Positions 1-7,050 of a stretch of DNA of 7,369 bases are shown here, in pieces; the first letter of the stretch is position 1, and every line of letters begins with the position of its first letter. The DNA is from Flavobacteriaceae bacterium (lineage in GTDB: Bacteria > Bacteroidota > Bacteroidia > Flavobacteriales > Flavobacteriaceae). The notes below the pieces were generated by a model. The model was not told where the DNA came from, did not search any database, and saw only the letters and a list, made by a program, of their open reading frames with translations. Made by a program: the position numbers and the translations under genes. The DNA lies in the NCBI GenBank assembly GCA_014763515.1, contig JACXVH010000120.1, positions 1 to 7,369 of the forward strand, written 5' to 3'.

Positions 1-1
1 G

Positions 2-157
2 TTTAAAAACGGAATTTTTTATTTAAAAGGAGGTGACTTAACAGAAGAATTATCTATTTATAAAAATGTACAATTGTATAATTTATCTGATTTTTTTAAA
101 GATGAGTTTTTTGAAACCAAAAAAGTAGTCTATTTGCCAGTTAAATATAAAAAATAA
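2..157 (+). CDS. C-terminal end of an unrecognised protein (partial)
   Basis: An open frame runs from the left edge for 51 codons to a TAA at 155-157; the start lies outside the window. The tail is rich in Lys, Phe, Tyr and Leu, with a stretch reading LSDFFKDEFFETKK and an end reading VVYLPVKYKK. There is no obvious membrane segment, metal site or sorting signal. The frame is supported by the immediately following hairpin terminator, which sits where a plus-strand transcript should end, and by the convergent gene beginning its stop codon at 187. I do not recognise the family from this short piece and assign no function. Confidence 0.6.
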   Translation, partial: FKNGIFYLKGGDLTEELSIYKNVQLYNLSDFFKDEFFETKKVVYLPVKYKK

Positions 158-186
158 AAAAAGCCCTTTTAAAAGGGCTCTTTTTA
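158..186. terminator. Bidirectional intrinsic terminator between convergent genes
   Basis: A perfect inverted repeat has arms AGCCCTTTT (162-170) and AAAAGGGCT (171-179), giving in practice a 7-bp stem with a TTAA loop. It is flanked by an A-run on the left and a T-run on the right, so a U-tract follows the hairpin on either strand. It lies directly after the stop codon of the plus-strand gene (157) and just beyond the stop codon of the minus-strand hydrolase gene (187-189), so it can serve both. Confidence 0.9.
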
Positions 187-3100
187 TTAAAAAATCATTT
201 TCGTCTTTGTTTTAATATTGTTTTCGTCGGTAATAGAAATTAAGATTACGGCGTTTGTTTTTATTAAACTAGTACTTTCAAATTTTGTATTGTCAATATC
301 CGATTTTTGAAATAACAATCTTCCTTGAATGTCAAAAATTTCAATATTTTTAATTTTGTTCTTACTACTGTTGAATAGAATAGTGTTTGACTGTGAATAT
401 ACCAAAATTTGATTATCTGATACAGTAGAATTTGGAGTTGCTTTTTTGTAAACGATTTCAAAGCGGGTATTATCTACACCTTCGTTTGCAATAAAACTAT
501 AAGTAAAATCTTTTAAATTAGTAATGCTTCCTGTTAATTTATCTTTTAAGTAAATGGCTTGTTCATTTGAAAATGTACCCTCAGTTTTAGACAAAGAAAT
601 TGTGAACATTCCTTTAGTATTCGTTTTGAAACCTAATGAAATTTTATCTTCACTATCAAAAGGGAAAGAACGACCTTGAATTACAAATTCTTCATTTTTA
701 ATTAAAGAACTTATTGAAGCTGAACCGTTGTTAAACAATTTTCCATCATAACCAAAATCCACTTCATTTGTTGCATTTTGGACATAGCCAACAAGAATCT
801 CATTTTGTGGAGACTCTCCTTGTTTTAAGTTTAGCCAAAATTTATCATTATCAATTGAAGTTTCTTTATTTGTAGCAGCAATCTTATTTATAAATTGATT
901 GTTACTTATTTTATTTCGCATACTATTCGTAAAATACATAGGTCCTGTTGCCAATGAATTTACATAGAAACCTTGTCCTGTTTGTACAAATGTATCTGGA
1001 ATTACGCTTCCATTTACGGCTGCTGTTCCACCGGTTAAGTTGCGAGTCGCAAAATTATTTAAAGGATAAATTCCGCCAGATGGATCATTAGTATTTGTCC
1101 AAAAATATAAAGTACCATCAATTGTGTTTATATTTCCTTCAATTAACTCTTGAATATTTATAGGTGACGGATAAGGGTTTCCAACCAAGTTGTAACCTAG
1201 ATTAACTCCGCCATTTATAGTGTTAGAATTAATTCTTCCATTCTGAGGAGTTCCTAAAAATGAACCTGTCCATGAAGTTAGAGTCGAAGGAGTTGCATTT
1301 CCCGCTCTAATCATGTAACCTTTTGCAACTGTAAAATTATTTGTATTAGGATCTACACTATTGTATGCTGTGGGAGTTGTAGTTCCCGTAGGTATATATT
1401 CGTAAAATCTATTATCGAGTGTACCAGGAGAAAAGGCTTTTAAGTTTTGATTTGTTACAGGAGAAGACCAAGCAGTATAGTTCAACCTTTTAGTGGTTAT
1501 ATTTCTTTTCATTTGTGCTTTTCCGCTATTTGCAATTTCCTCTATTTGATAAATATTAGCGTCGTCATTCATAACTAATTGAGCCGTGGTAGCAATGTTT
1601 ATGCCGCCTCTTACGGTTAAATCATGAGTTGGTAAAAACTCTACAATAGCATTACCATTAATAGTTATAGAACATGCATCAATATCAGATGATGAAGTAT
1701 AATTACCTGTAAAGACTACTTGAGTATCTTCATTTGGTAAACCATTGCTCCATGAACTTCCGTTCCAAGTTGTAGTATTAGGACATTTTAATTGTATATT
1801 ATTTACAATTTCATCCATTGCAAATGTCACGTTTGAATTTGTTAAGGTTACGTGATCTTCACTTGCTGTTGGCATATAAAAAGCATCGAATGGACTACTA
1901 CTACTTGTATTTATTGAAGCATACCAATCATTAGTACTTGTTACAGCTACTGAACTTCTTGTCGGTATGAAGTCAAATTTTTTCAAGGTCATAGCATTTA
2001 AGAACCTAGTTAAAGTAGGATTTGGACCTGCATCTGCAGCTAAACTTTCTAAGTTAAACAAACCACCAGGAGCCGAGTCTAAACCAGCTGTGTATGAAAA
2101 AGAACGCGCATTTGTTTGTCCTGTTCCTATGGTTAACCAAAAGAATGTCCAAGCTTGCTTTCTTACACGACTTACTCTAATGTCTCCGTTAGCAGCGGGA
2201 GTGAAATTTAAATCTAATAATGCTCTAGTAAAACCTGAACTATCAGGAACATCAAGATTAGATAAAATAGCAAGTCCGGGAGAACCTGTCATGGCTCCAT
2301 TATTTGCGCCATTAGATATTGCAATTTTTCTACAATTTTGTGGAAAGCCCATCGTGTTCAATTCTGTTTGAAAAACATTTCTATGAGTTGGATGTCCTGT
2401 AGGTAATTTTGCAGCAGAAGCTTGGTCAAAATCAGTTAAACTTCCACCAAGTAAGTGTCCTTCAAAATGATCTATTAACATTTCTCTTGCAGCTGGACTT
2501 TTTAGCATAGAATCTACAATTGCTCTTACTGTTAAATCAGCAATATCTCCATCATAAGCTATATAGTTGAACATGTGTTGCATACCAATTGGAACATTGG
2601 CACCTAAATGAGGAGAATCGAATGATAACCACAATCTTGTATGATGATCCATTCCGTTCATTTCCATATAACGTAATGCATATCTAGATATTAATCCTCC
2701 CATGCTTGGACCAATAATTACCAGTTCTTGATTGCCTACTTTGTTTGCATTTAAGTAATTGATTAATTCCATCATTACTCGTGCATTACGTTGAATGTAA
2801 TCAACTCCACCATCAATATTTGTTACTCCATCAGGTCTTGTGTATTGTGGAAAGTTTAATACTACAACATCGTAACCAAGATCTCTAACATTGTTACCTA
2901 AATTTTGAACAGGATTTCCATAGTTTAGTAAGTTATAAATTGAATTCACATCCCTACCATCAGCAGGATCAAATCCATCACAAACTAAAATTATTTTATC
3001 TAATAAACCGGCTTCATTATCATAATAGATTTGAAATTCACCTACACCTGCATGAGCGGCAGATTCAGCATATCCTTGATAAGTTAAACTTGAGGTTATA

Positions 3101-3864
3101 GTTGTTAACGGACTTATGGTAGATGGTGCAACTTTTGAAATGTTTTTAGAATAATCTAAGTTTTGTGCTTTCTCTTTTATTTTAAAAATCACTTTGTTTT
3201 TATAAACGTTTCCATTTGAAAGGGAAATTTTAAATTCTATTTCTTTCTCACCAATTGAGCCAAAATCAATAGTAATATTCTTATTTTTTTGAAGTAATTG
3301 AAAACCTTGATTGTTGAAATTTGCTTCAATTTTTTGGATAGAATTTTGTGTGGTATTAAAAATTAATTGATTATCTAATTTAAAAGTTACTATCTTGCCT
3401 TTAATTTCTTTAATTAGTGGAGATGCAAGACCAATTTTGTACTCATTAAAATAATTAAAACTTGATGAAGTTGGTACAAATTGATTATTACTATTTAATT
3501 GTAGTAAATTTTGATCTTTTACTTCGGGTTTTAATTTTTCAAATTCACTTATTAAAATAGAAATAGGAATTATATTATTTGAAAATCCTTTCTCTGTTTC
3601 AATTTCTAATAATTCTAAATTTGGTAATCTATTTAAATAATCGGCACGTTGAATCTCATAGAAGGCTTGTTTATATAAAACTGAATTTAAAGTTTTATCA
3701 CTTCCATTTGTTAAATCAGCAACTGGTGAAACACGATCGTAAATAATTTTAGTTTTTGAAATGTCTTTTACTAATTCAAATAGTTTTTTAGAATCATATT
3801 CTTGTTCTTGAGCAAAGATTAAACAACTTATAAAAGTTAATAGTAATAGTGTAATTTTTTTCAT
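187..3864 (-). CDS. Secreted alpha/beta-hydrolase (lipase/esterase-like) with T9SS sorting domain
   Basis: Encodes 1225 aa. Residues 1-18 form a Sec signal peptide (MKK, then a Leu/Ile/Phe core ending CLIFA before QEQ). Residues 19 to about 260 are an unassigned, beta-rich region. An alpha/beta-hydrolase core spans about 285-690: strand IILVCDGFDP (291-300), strand VVVLNFP, and nucleophile elbow GPSMGG with Ser387 (codon 2704-2706), followed by LWLSFDSPHLGA as in PGAP1-like lipases. H671 (EDHVTLT) is the likely catalytic His; the acid is not assigned. Next come a WNGSSWSNGLP segment (700-710), typical of flavobacterial surface proteins, and a long beta-rich part (about 720-1140). A type A sorting domain follows at about 1148-1225 (IKNIEIFDIQGRLL, ending KTKTKMIF). 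Export by Sec and then T9SS, with cleavage of the tail, is inferred. The ATG directly precedes the signal peptide. Hydrolysis of an ester or lipid is a family-level guess; the substrate is unknown. Confidence 0.88.
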   Translation of the reverse strand: MKKITLLLLTFISCLIFAQEQEYDSKKLFELVKDISKTKIIYDRVSPVADLTNGSDKTLNSVLYKQAFYEIQRADYLNRLPNLELLEIETEKGFSNNIIPISILISEFEKLKPEVKDQNLLQLNSNNQFVPTSSSFNYFNEYKIGLASPLIKEIKGKIVTFKLDNQLIFNTTQNSIQKIEANFNNQGFQLLQKNKNITIDFGSIGEKEIEFKISLSNGNVYKNKVIFKIKEKAQNLDYSKNISKVAPSTISPLTTITSSLTYQGYAESAAHAGVGEFQIYYDNEAGLLDKIILVCDGFDPADGRDVNSIYNLLNYGNPVQNLGNNVRDLGYDVVVLNFPQYTRPDGVTNIDGGVDYIQRNARVMMELINYLNANKVGNQELVIIGPSMGGLISRYALRYMEMNGMDHHTRLWLSFDSPHLGANVPIGMQHMFNYIAYDGDIADLTVRAIVDSMLKSPAAREMLIDHFEGHLLGGSLTDFDQASAAKLPTGHPTHRNVFQTELNTMGFPQNCRKIAISNGANNGAMTGSPGLAILSNLDVPDSSGFTRALLDLNFTPAANGDIRVSRVRKQAWTFFWLTIGTGQTNARSFSYTAGLDSAPGGLFNLESLAADAGPNPTLTRFLNAMTLKKFDFIPTRSSVAVTSTNDWYASINTSSSSPFDAFYMPTASEDHVTLTNSNVTFAMDEIVNNIQLKCPNTTTWNGSSWSNGLPNEDTQVVFTGNYTSSSDIDACSITINGNAIVEFLPTHDLTVRGGINIATTAQLVMNDDANIYQIEEIANSGKAQMKRNITTKRLNYTAWSSPVTNQNLKAFSPGTLDNRFYEYIPTGTTTPTAYNSVDPNTNNFTVAKGYMIRAGNATPSTLTSWTGSFLGTPQNGRINSNTINGGVNLGYNLVGNPYPSPINIQELIEGNINTIDGTLYFWTNTNDPSGGIYPLNNFATRNLTGGTAAVNGSVIPDTFVQTGQGFYVNSLATGPMYFTNSMRNKISNNQFINKIAATNKETSIDNDKFWLNLKQGESPQNEILVGYVQNATNEVDFGYDGKLFNNGSASISSLIKNEEFVIQGRSFPFDSEDKISLGFKTNTKGMFTISLSKTEGTFSNEQAIYLKDKLTGSITNLKDFTYSFIANEGVDNTRFEIVYKKATPNSTVSDNQILVYSQSNTILFNSSKNKIKNIEIFDIQGRLLFQKSDIDNTKFESTSLIKTNAVILISITDENNIKTKTKMIF

Positions 3865-3880
3865 AAATAACAGGTTAATT

Positions 3881-3898
3881 TATTATGCACGCATAATA
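3881..3898. repeat. Perfect 8-bp inverted repeat upstream of the hydrolase gene
   Basis: Arms TATTATGC (3881-3888) and GCATAATA (3891-3898) are separated by AC. The centre is 25 bp upstream of the hydrolase ATG, so it lies in the leader or promoter area. It could be a dimeric-regulator operator or a small 5'-UTR hairpin. The 2-nt spacer makes a hairpin strained and an operator somewhat more natural. No function is proven. Confidence 0.45.
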
Positions 3899-3951
3899 TA
3901 TTCGCAATACAATTTATGAAAAAATTTATTATTAGAAATTTTTTAAGTAAA

Positions 3952-3980
3952 AATCGATAAAATGCTAAAAATTATCGATT
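3952..3980. repeat. 9-bp inverted repeat containing ATCGAT in each arm
   Basis: AATCGATAA (3952-3960) and TTATCGATT (3972-3980) form a perfect inverted repeat with an 11-nt spacer, centred about 100 bp upstream of the hydrolase ATG. Each arm is itself centred on the palindrome ATCGAT. It lacks the GC stem and T-run of a terminator, and the real pruA terminator is separate (3991-4024). It may be a regulator site for the hydrolase gene. In such AT-rich DNA a chance match is possible, though the paired ATCGAT cores make it less likely. Confidence 0.4.
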
Positions 3981-3990
3981 AAATTAATAA

Positions 3991-4024
3991 AAAAGCAGAG
4001 TTGAAATTTTTCAACTCTGCTTTT
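3991..4024 (-). terminator. Intrinsic terminator of pruA
   Basis: Arms GCAGAGTTGAAA (3995-4006) and TTTCAACTCTGC (4009-4020) are perfectly complementary and are extended by flanking A and T runs. Read on the minus strand, the hairpin begins about 20 nt after the pruA stop codon (4045-4047) and is followed by a run of T. This separates pruA transcription from the hydrolase gene downstream, which therefore needs its own promoter within 3865-3990. The hairpin looks symmetrical enough to work on the plus strand too, but no plus-strand gene enters it. Confidence 0.9.
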
Positions 4025-4044
4025 TAAATAAGTATATTTTTTAT

Positions 4045-5178
4045 TTACCCTAAAAATGGATAACGATAATCTTCAGGAGTTACAAAAGTTTCTTTTATTG
4101 TACGTGGAGAAACCCAACGTAATAAATTTAACATAGATCCAGCTTTATCGTTTGTTCCAGAAGCTCTAGCACCTCCAAAAGGCTGGTTTCCGACAACAGC
4201 ACCCGTTGGTTTATCGTTTACATAGAAATTACCAGCACTATTTTCAAGTGCAATTGTAGCTTCTTCAATAGCATATCTGTCAGTGCTAAAAACAGCACCT
4301 GTTAATGCATATTCAGATGTAGTATCAATTAATTCTAAAGTTTCATTCCATTTAGAATCTTCATAAACATAAATAGTTACAACTGGACCGAAAAGTTCAG
4401 TTTCCATTGTTTTGTATTTAGGATTTGTAGTAACAATTACTGTAGGTTCAATGAACCATCCTTTAGATTTGTCGTAACCTCCACCTAAAATGATTTCAGC
4501 ATCAGCATCTTGTTTCGCTTGATCAATATAAGAAGCTAATTTATTAAATGAGCCTTCATGAATTACTGCTGTAAAGAAATTAGACATATCTTCTGGTGAA
4601 CCCATTTTCATAGAATTAACATCAGTTTCTAATTGAGCTTTAACAGCTGGCCATAAACTACTTGGAATATAAACACGAGAAGCAGCACTACATTTTTGTC
4701 CTTGGAATTCAAATGCCCCACGAACAATTCCTGTAACTACTTGTTTAACATTTGCAGATGGATGAGCTAAGATGAAATCTTTTCCACCAGTTTCTCCTAC
4801 AATTCTTGGGTATGTTTTGTAATTGTGAATGTTAGTTCCAATTTTTGCCCATAAATCTTTGAAAACATGAGTGGATCCTGTGAAATGTAAGCCAGCAAAA
4901 TCTGGACTTGCTAATAAAGTATCTGTAACCATTACTGGATCTCCATATATAACATTGATAACGCCATCTGGTAAGCCAGCTTCTTTAAAAATATCTACAA
5001 TTACTTTTGCAGAGAAAATTTGACTGTCACTTGGTTTCCAAACTACAACATTACCCATCATGGCTGCGCTTGAAGGTAAATTAGCAGCAATTGCCGTAAA
5101 GTTAAAAGGCGTAATTGCATAAATAAAACCTTCTAAAGGTCTGTGCTCAAGTCTGTTCCAAACTGTATGGACCAGCAA
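4045..5178 (-). CDS. pruA: C-terminal fragment of PruA with intact catalytic residues (frame-broken)
   Basis: The open frame can be extended to a TTG at 5176-5178, but only from about 5163 (VWNRLEHRPLEG) does it match PruA; the first five codons are out-of-frame sequence from the N-terminal part, so TTG is probably not a true start. It keeps the aldehyde dehydrogenase signatures (numbered from the TTG): PFNFTAI (24-30), NVVVWKPS (43-50), FTGSTHVF (99-106), the general-base Glu129 in GETGGKD (codon 4792-4794), nucleophile Cys163 in GQKCSAAS (codon 4690-4692), ELFGPV (261-266) and PFGGARASGTNDKAG near the end. The conserved motifs argue against long-term decay. Separate translation is possible only from TTG or an internal ATG and would lack the N-terminal part of the NAD domain. 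Confidence 0.8.
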   Translation of the reverse strand: MLVHTVWNRLEHRPLEGFIYAITPFNFTAIAANLPSSAAMMGNVVVWKPSDSQIFSAKVIVDIFKEAGLPDGVINVIYGDPVMVTDTLLASPDFAGLHFTGSTHVFKDLWAKIGTNIHNYKTYPRIVGETGGKDFILAHPSANVKQVVTGIVRGAFEFQGQKCSAASRVYIPSSLWPAVKAQLETDVNSMKMGSPEDMSNFFTAVIHEGSFNKLASYIDQAKQDADAEIILGGGYDKSKGWFIEPTVIVTTNPKYKTMETELFGPVVTIYVYEDSKWNETLELIDTTSEYALTGAVFSTDRYAIEEATIALENSAGNFYVNDKPTGAVVGNQPFGGARASGTNDKAGSMLNLLRWVSPRTIKETFVTPEDYRYPFLG

Positions 5179-5518
5179 TTAATTCTGCGGCTTTTAAGAA
5201 AATTGCAGCACGATTTTCCCAAGACATTTTTGACCATTTTTTTCTAGCTTCTAATGCAGTAGCAATTGCTTTTTCAACATGCGATTTATCAGCTAAATGA
5301 TATTTTCCCACAATGTGTTGATGATCATGTGGAGCTGACATGTTTTGTGTGTTTCCAGTTCTTATTTCTTCACCTCCTATGTATAATGGAACATCTATTT
5401 GTTCGTTCCACATTTTACGGTAAGCTGCTAAAACTTGTTCTCTTTCAGGAGTTCCAGGAGCATATGACTTTACAGGTTCGTTTACCGCTTTAGGAACATT
5501 AAAAAATCCTTTAGACAT
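5147..5518 (-). CDS. pruA: N-terminal fragment of PruA (frame-broken)
   Basis: This 123-codon frame starts at the natural pruA ATG (5516-5518), with MSKGFFNVPKAVNEPVKSYA as expected for Bacteroidota PruA. It contains the IDVPLYIGGEEIRTG and MSAPHDHQHIVGKYH blocks and the KAAELIAGPY helix. Residues 1-118 are genuine; the last five (SLEQT) are out-of-frame read-through across the junction. Alone it has neither catalytic residues nor an NAD-binding fold, so no activity is expected. A TAAATTTG promoter element lies 37-44 bp upstream. It overlaps the downstream fragment's open frame at 5147-5178. Confidence 0.8.
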   Translation of the reverse strand: MSKGFFNVPKAVNEPVKSYAPGTPEREQVLAAYRKMWNEQIDVPLYIGGEEIRTGNTQNMSAPHDHQHIVGKYHLADKSHVEKAIATALEARKKWSKMSWENRAAIFLKAAELIAGPYSLEQT

Positions 5519-5554
5519 AATATTGTAAATTAAGAATTATATAATTTTGATGTA

Positions 5555-5562
5555 CAAATTTA
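5555..5562 (-). promoter_or_regulatory. Bacteroidota -7 promoter element (TAAATTTG) for pruA
   Basis: On the minus strand this reads TAAATTTG, an exact match to the Bacteroidota -7 consensus TAnnTTTG, 37-44 bp upstream of the pruA ATG. The expected upstream TTG (-33) element is not obvious at the usual 17-23 bp spacing, because that interval is taken up by an inverted repeat. The promoter would give pruA a transcription start separate from the apaG operon. Confidence 0.55.
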
Positions 5563-5586
5563 CTAAAAAAATATAGTTTTTTTAGT
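5562..5586. repeat. 10-bp A/T-rich inverted repeat abutting the pruA promoter element
   Basis: ACTAAAAAAA (5562-5571) and TTTTTTTAGT (5577-5586) are perfectly complementary across a 5-nt spacer. The repeat begins 35 nt after the apaG stop codon on the minus strand and touches the TAAATTTG element by one base. It could be a weak A/U terminator of the apaG operon, or an operator in the promoter spacer. It has almost no G-C pairs, so strong termination is doubtful. Confidence 0.4.
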
Positions 5587-5620
5587 AATAAAAGTAACTG
5601 AGTAAATTTTTGCAAGTAAA

Positions 5621-6007
5621 CTAATTAAGCGCAAAAGGAGCACTTAACTTAAATGTTGGGATAACAACTTGAAAACTTTTTGTAGAAGTGAAATTAATCA
5701 TGTTATAATGACCTTTCATTGCTCCTATTGGAGAAGCTAACAAACAACCCGAGTTATAAACGTGTTTATCACCGGGTTTGATTACTGGTTTTTTCCCCAC
5801 AACACCTTCGCCATCAACTATTTCATTGTTATTGAGTGCGTCGAAAATTTCCCAATGTCTTGAGGTTAATTGAACTGAATCTTTACTTTGATTTTCAATT
5901 GTTATTTGGTAACTAAAAGCATAGTGAATCTTGTAGTTTTTAAAGTAAGTGCCTTCAAAACTAGTAGAAACAGAAATTTTTATGCCTTTTGTAATTTGTG
6001 TTACCAT
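5621..6007 (-). CDS. apaG: ApaG-family (DUF525) protein
   Basis: At 128 aa this is the usual length for single-domain ApaG, a small fibronectin-III-like beta-sandwich protein. Family blocks are clear: ITIENQSKDSVQLTSRHWEI (35-54), VDGEGVVGKKPVIKPGD (64-80) with the GxGVVG glycine motif at 66-71, and YNSGCLLASPIGAMKGHYNM (84-103). There is no signal peptide or membrane segment, so it is cytoplasmic. The family is linked by Salmonella CorD genetics to Co2+/Mg2+ resistance, but its biochemical role is unsettled. The ATG (6005-6007) overlaps the stop codon of the DUF3667 gene in TAATG, which suggests translational coupling. A gap of 102 bp separates its TAG stop from the pruA ATG. Confidence 0.93.
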   Translation of the reverse strand: MVTQITKGIKISVSTSFEGTYFKNYKIHYAFSYQITIENQSKDSVQLTSRHWEIFDALNNNEIVDGEGVVGKKPVIKPGDKHVYNSGCLLASPIGAMKGHYNMINFTSTKSFQVVIPTFKLSAPFALN

Positions 6008-7050
6008 TATTTTATAATTACGCCTAGTATAAATGCAATAAATGTTACGAAAAGAAAAGCTATTGCAAACAACGGATGTAAAATTAGTAATTTAAATATT
6101 GTAATCCAACGACTAAACTGATAAAAATTTCTTAAAGAACGGTATAAATAGTAGGGGAATATTATTAAAAAAAATAACATACTTACAGTATCATATAAAT
6201 AGTCGCTAAAAAGCCCTACAATATTAAAGAGTATGAAACACATAAATACAAAAGTATAGAACGTGTAAACAAATATTAAATGCTCTGTGTAATTGAGTTC
6301 TTTTTTATAAAAAACTAACCAGAATATTATTGTAATAAATGGTAAGGATAAAAAGATTAAGAATGGAAGTTTTTCGTAGAAATAGTCTAAAATTTCATCT
6401 TCAATTTCGTTAGATTTAAAGGTTTTAGCTTTTGAGTACAGAAATTTGTTTAATCGATCTTTTTTGAATTTAAGTGTTTCTAAAGCTTTTTCAGTTGAAA
6501 GATTTGAGTTTTTGTTGTAAAAATTCCTGAAGCTAAGTATTTTATATTTTATTAATTTGAATGAATTTTGACAATTGTCTTCTAATGTTTTTTCTGAGTA
6601 AATAGAATCGGTGTGTAAGTCTTTAATTTTTTGTGTTTTACTTTGACCTAGAAAAGTTGTTTTTGTCGTTACACTATCATTAATTGTTTTCTCAATCTCA
6701 TTTTGGTTAGTAGGTTCTTTGTAATTTCCTTTGGTTAAATTGAAGGAAATAAAAAGTAAAATAGATACACTTAAAAATAATCTAAATGGATTGGCAAAAT
6801 TTGTTCTTTCTCCATTATTAAAACGTTTCGCTAGGACTCCAGGCCTTGTAAAAATTGAAATAATAGAATTTCTTAACTTAGAATCATAAGCGTAAAAATT
6901 AGCAAAAAACTCTTCAATAAAATCGGAAAGCGTTATTCTCTTTGTCGAATTTAATTGTCCGCAATAATGACAATATTTTTCACTAATACTGAGAGGAGTT
7001 CTACAATTTAAGCATTCGGTTCCTCTGTATTTTGAATCTTTTCTGCTCAT
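6007..7050 (-). CDS. DUF3667 membrane protein with N-terminal zinc ribbon
   Basis: At 347 aa it opens with a CxxC-x10-CxxC zinc ribbon (Cys13, 16, 27, 30; ECLNCR and YCHYCGQ). The DUF3667 signature follows: KRITLSDFIEEFFANFYAYDSKL, then SIFTRPGVLAKRFNNGERTNFANPFRLFL with its Pro-Gly and Gly-x-Arg positions. A first membrane helix lies at about 88-105. A polar, Lys- and Asn-rich stretch (106-228) follows, and then a helical cluster at about 229-247, 257-281, 288-304 and 318-346. It should sit in the inner membrane with the ribbon probably cytoplasmic. The family is common in Bacteroidota and has no established function that I know of. The ATG begins on the base after the stop codon of the plug gene, and the TAA overlaps the apaG ATG, so all three are one unit. 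Confidence 0.85.
   Translation of the reverse strand: MSRKDSKYRGTECLNCRTPLSISEKYCHYCGQLNSTKRITLSDFIEEFFANFYAYDSKLRNSIISIFTRPGVLAKRFNNGERTNFANPFRLFLSVSILLFISFNLTKGNYKEPTNQNEIEKTINDSVTTKTTFLGQSKTQKIKDLHTDSIYSEKTLEDNCQNSFKLIKYKILSFRNFYNKNSNLSTEKALETLKFKKDRLNKFLYSKAKTFKSNEIEDEILDYFYEKLPFLIFLSLPFITIIFWLVFYKKELNYTEHLIFVYTFYTFVFMCFILFNIVGLFSDYLYDTVSMLFFLIIFPYYLYRSLRNFYQFSRWITIFKLLILHPLFAIAFLFVTFIAFILGVIIK

Larger units (their letters stand above)
4045..5518 (-). pseudogene. pruA: L-glutamate gamma-semialdehyde (1-pyrroline-5-carboxylate) dehydrogenase, disrupted by internal deletion
   Basis: Intact PruA oxidises glutamate-5-semialdehyde to glutamate with NAD+, the second step of proline breakdown. 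Here the gene is in two frames. The first 118 codons, from ATG at 5518 to the Tyr of AELIAGPY (codon 5165-5167), read well and then run out of frame to a stop. The family sequence resumes one frame over at VWNRLEHRPLEGF (from 5163) and continues for 372 residues to a normal end, DYRYPFLG. From memory, flavobacterial PruA is about 542 aa, so roughly 52 residues are missing; the junction frame implies a loss of 3n+2 bases. The lost part is an N-terminal helical segment that normally begins RAKINAATMI. A frameshift alone could not restore the protein. Catalytic residues and terminator are intact, so the lesion is either recent or an assembly error. Confidence 0.85.

Noticed and set aside
264..461. 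65-codon minus-strand frame within the hydrolase 3' end
   Set aside because: It is a shifted-frame shadow of the sorting-domain coding sequence with no family features.
1967..2371. 134-codon plus-strand open frame inside the hydrolase gene
   Set aside because: It is antisense to the hydrolase core, has no recognisable family, and the opposite strand encodes clearly conserved lipase sequence.
3900..3925. Possible TAnnTTTG promoter for the hydrolase (minus-strand TAAATTGT)
   Set aside because: It fits only four of six fixed consensus positions and has no convincing upstream TTG partner, so it is not called.
5147..5178. Programmed ribosomal frameshift joining the two pruA parts
   Set aside because: About 50 family residues are missing, so a one-base shift could not restore the enzyme, and there is no slippery heptamer at the junction.
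5266..5493. 75-codon plus-strand frame opposite the pruA start
   Set aside because: The Cys- and Phe-rich composition is what antisense reading of a conserved gene gives; the minus strand encodes PruA.
5888..6121. 77-codon plus-strand frame across the apaG/DUF3667 junction
   Set aside because: It spans two real minus-strand genes in antisense and has no features of its own.
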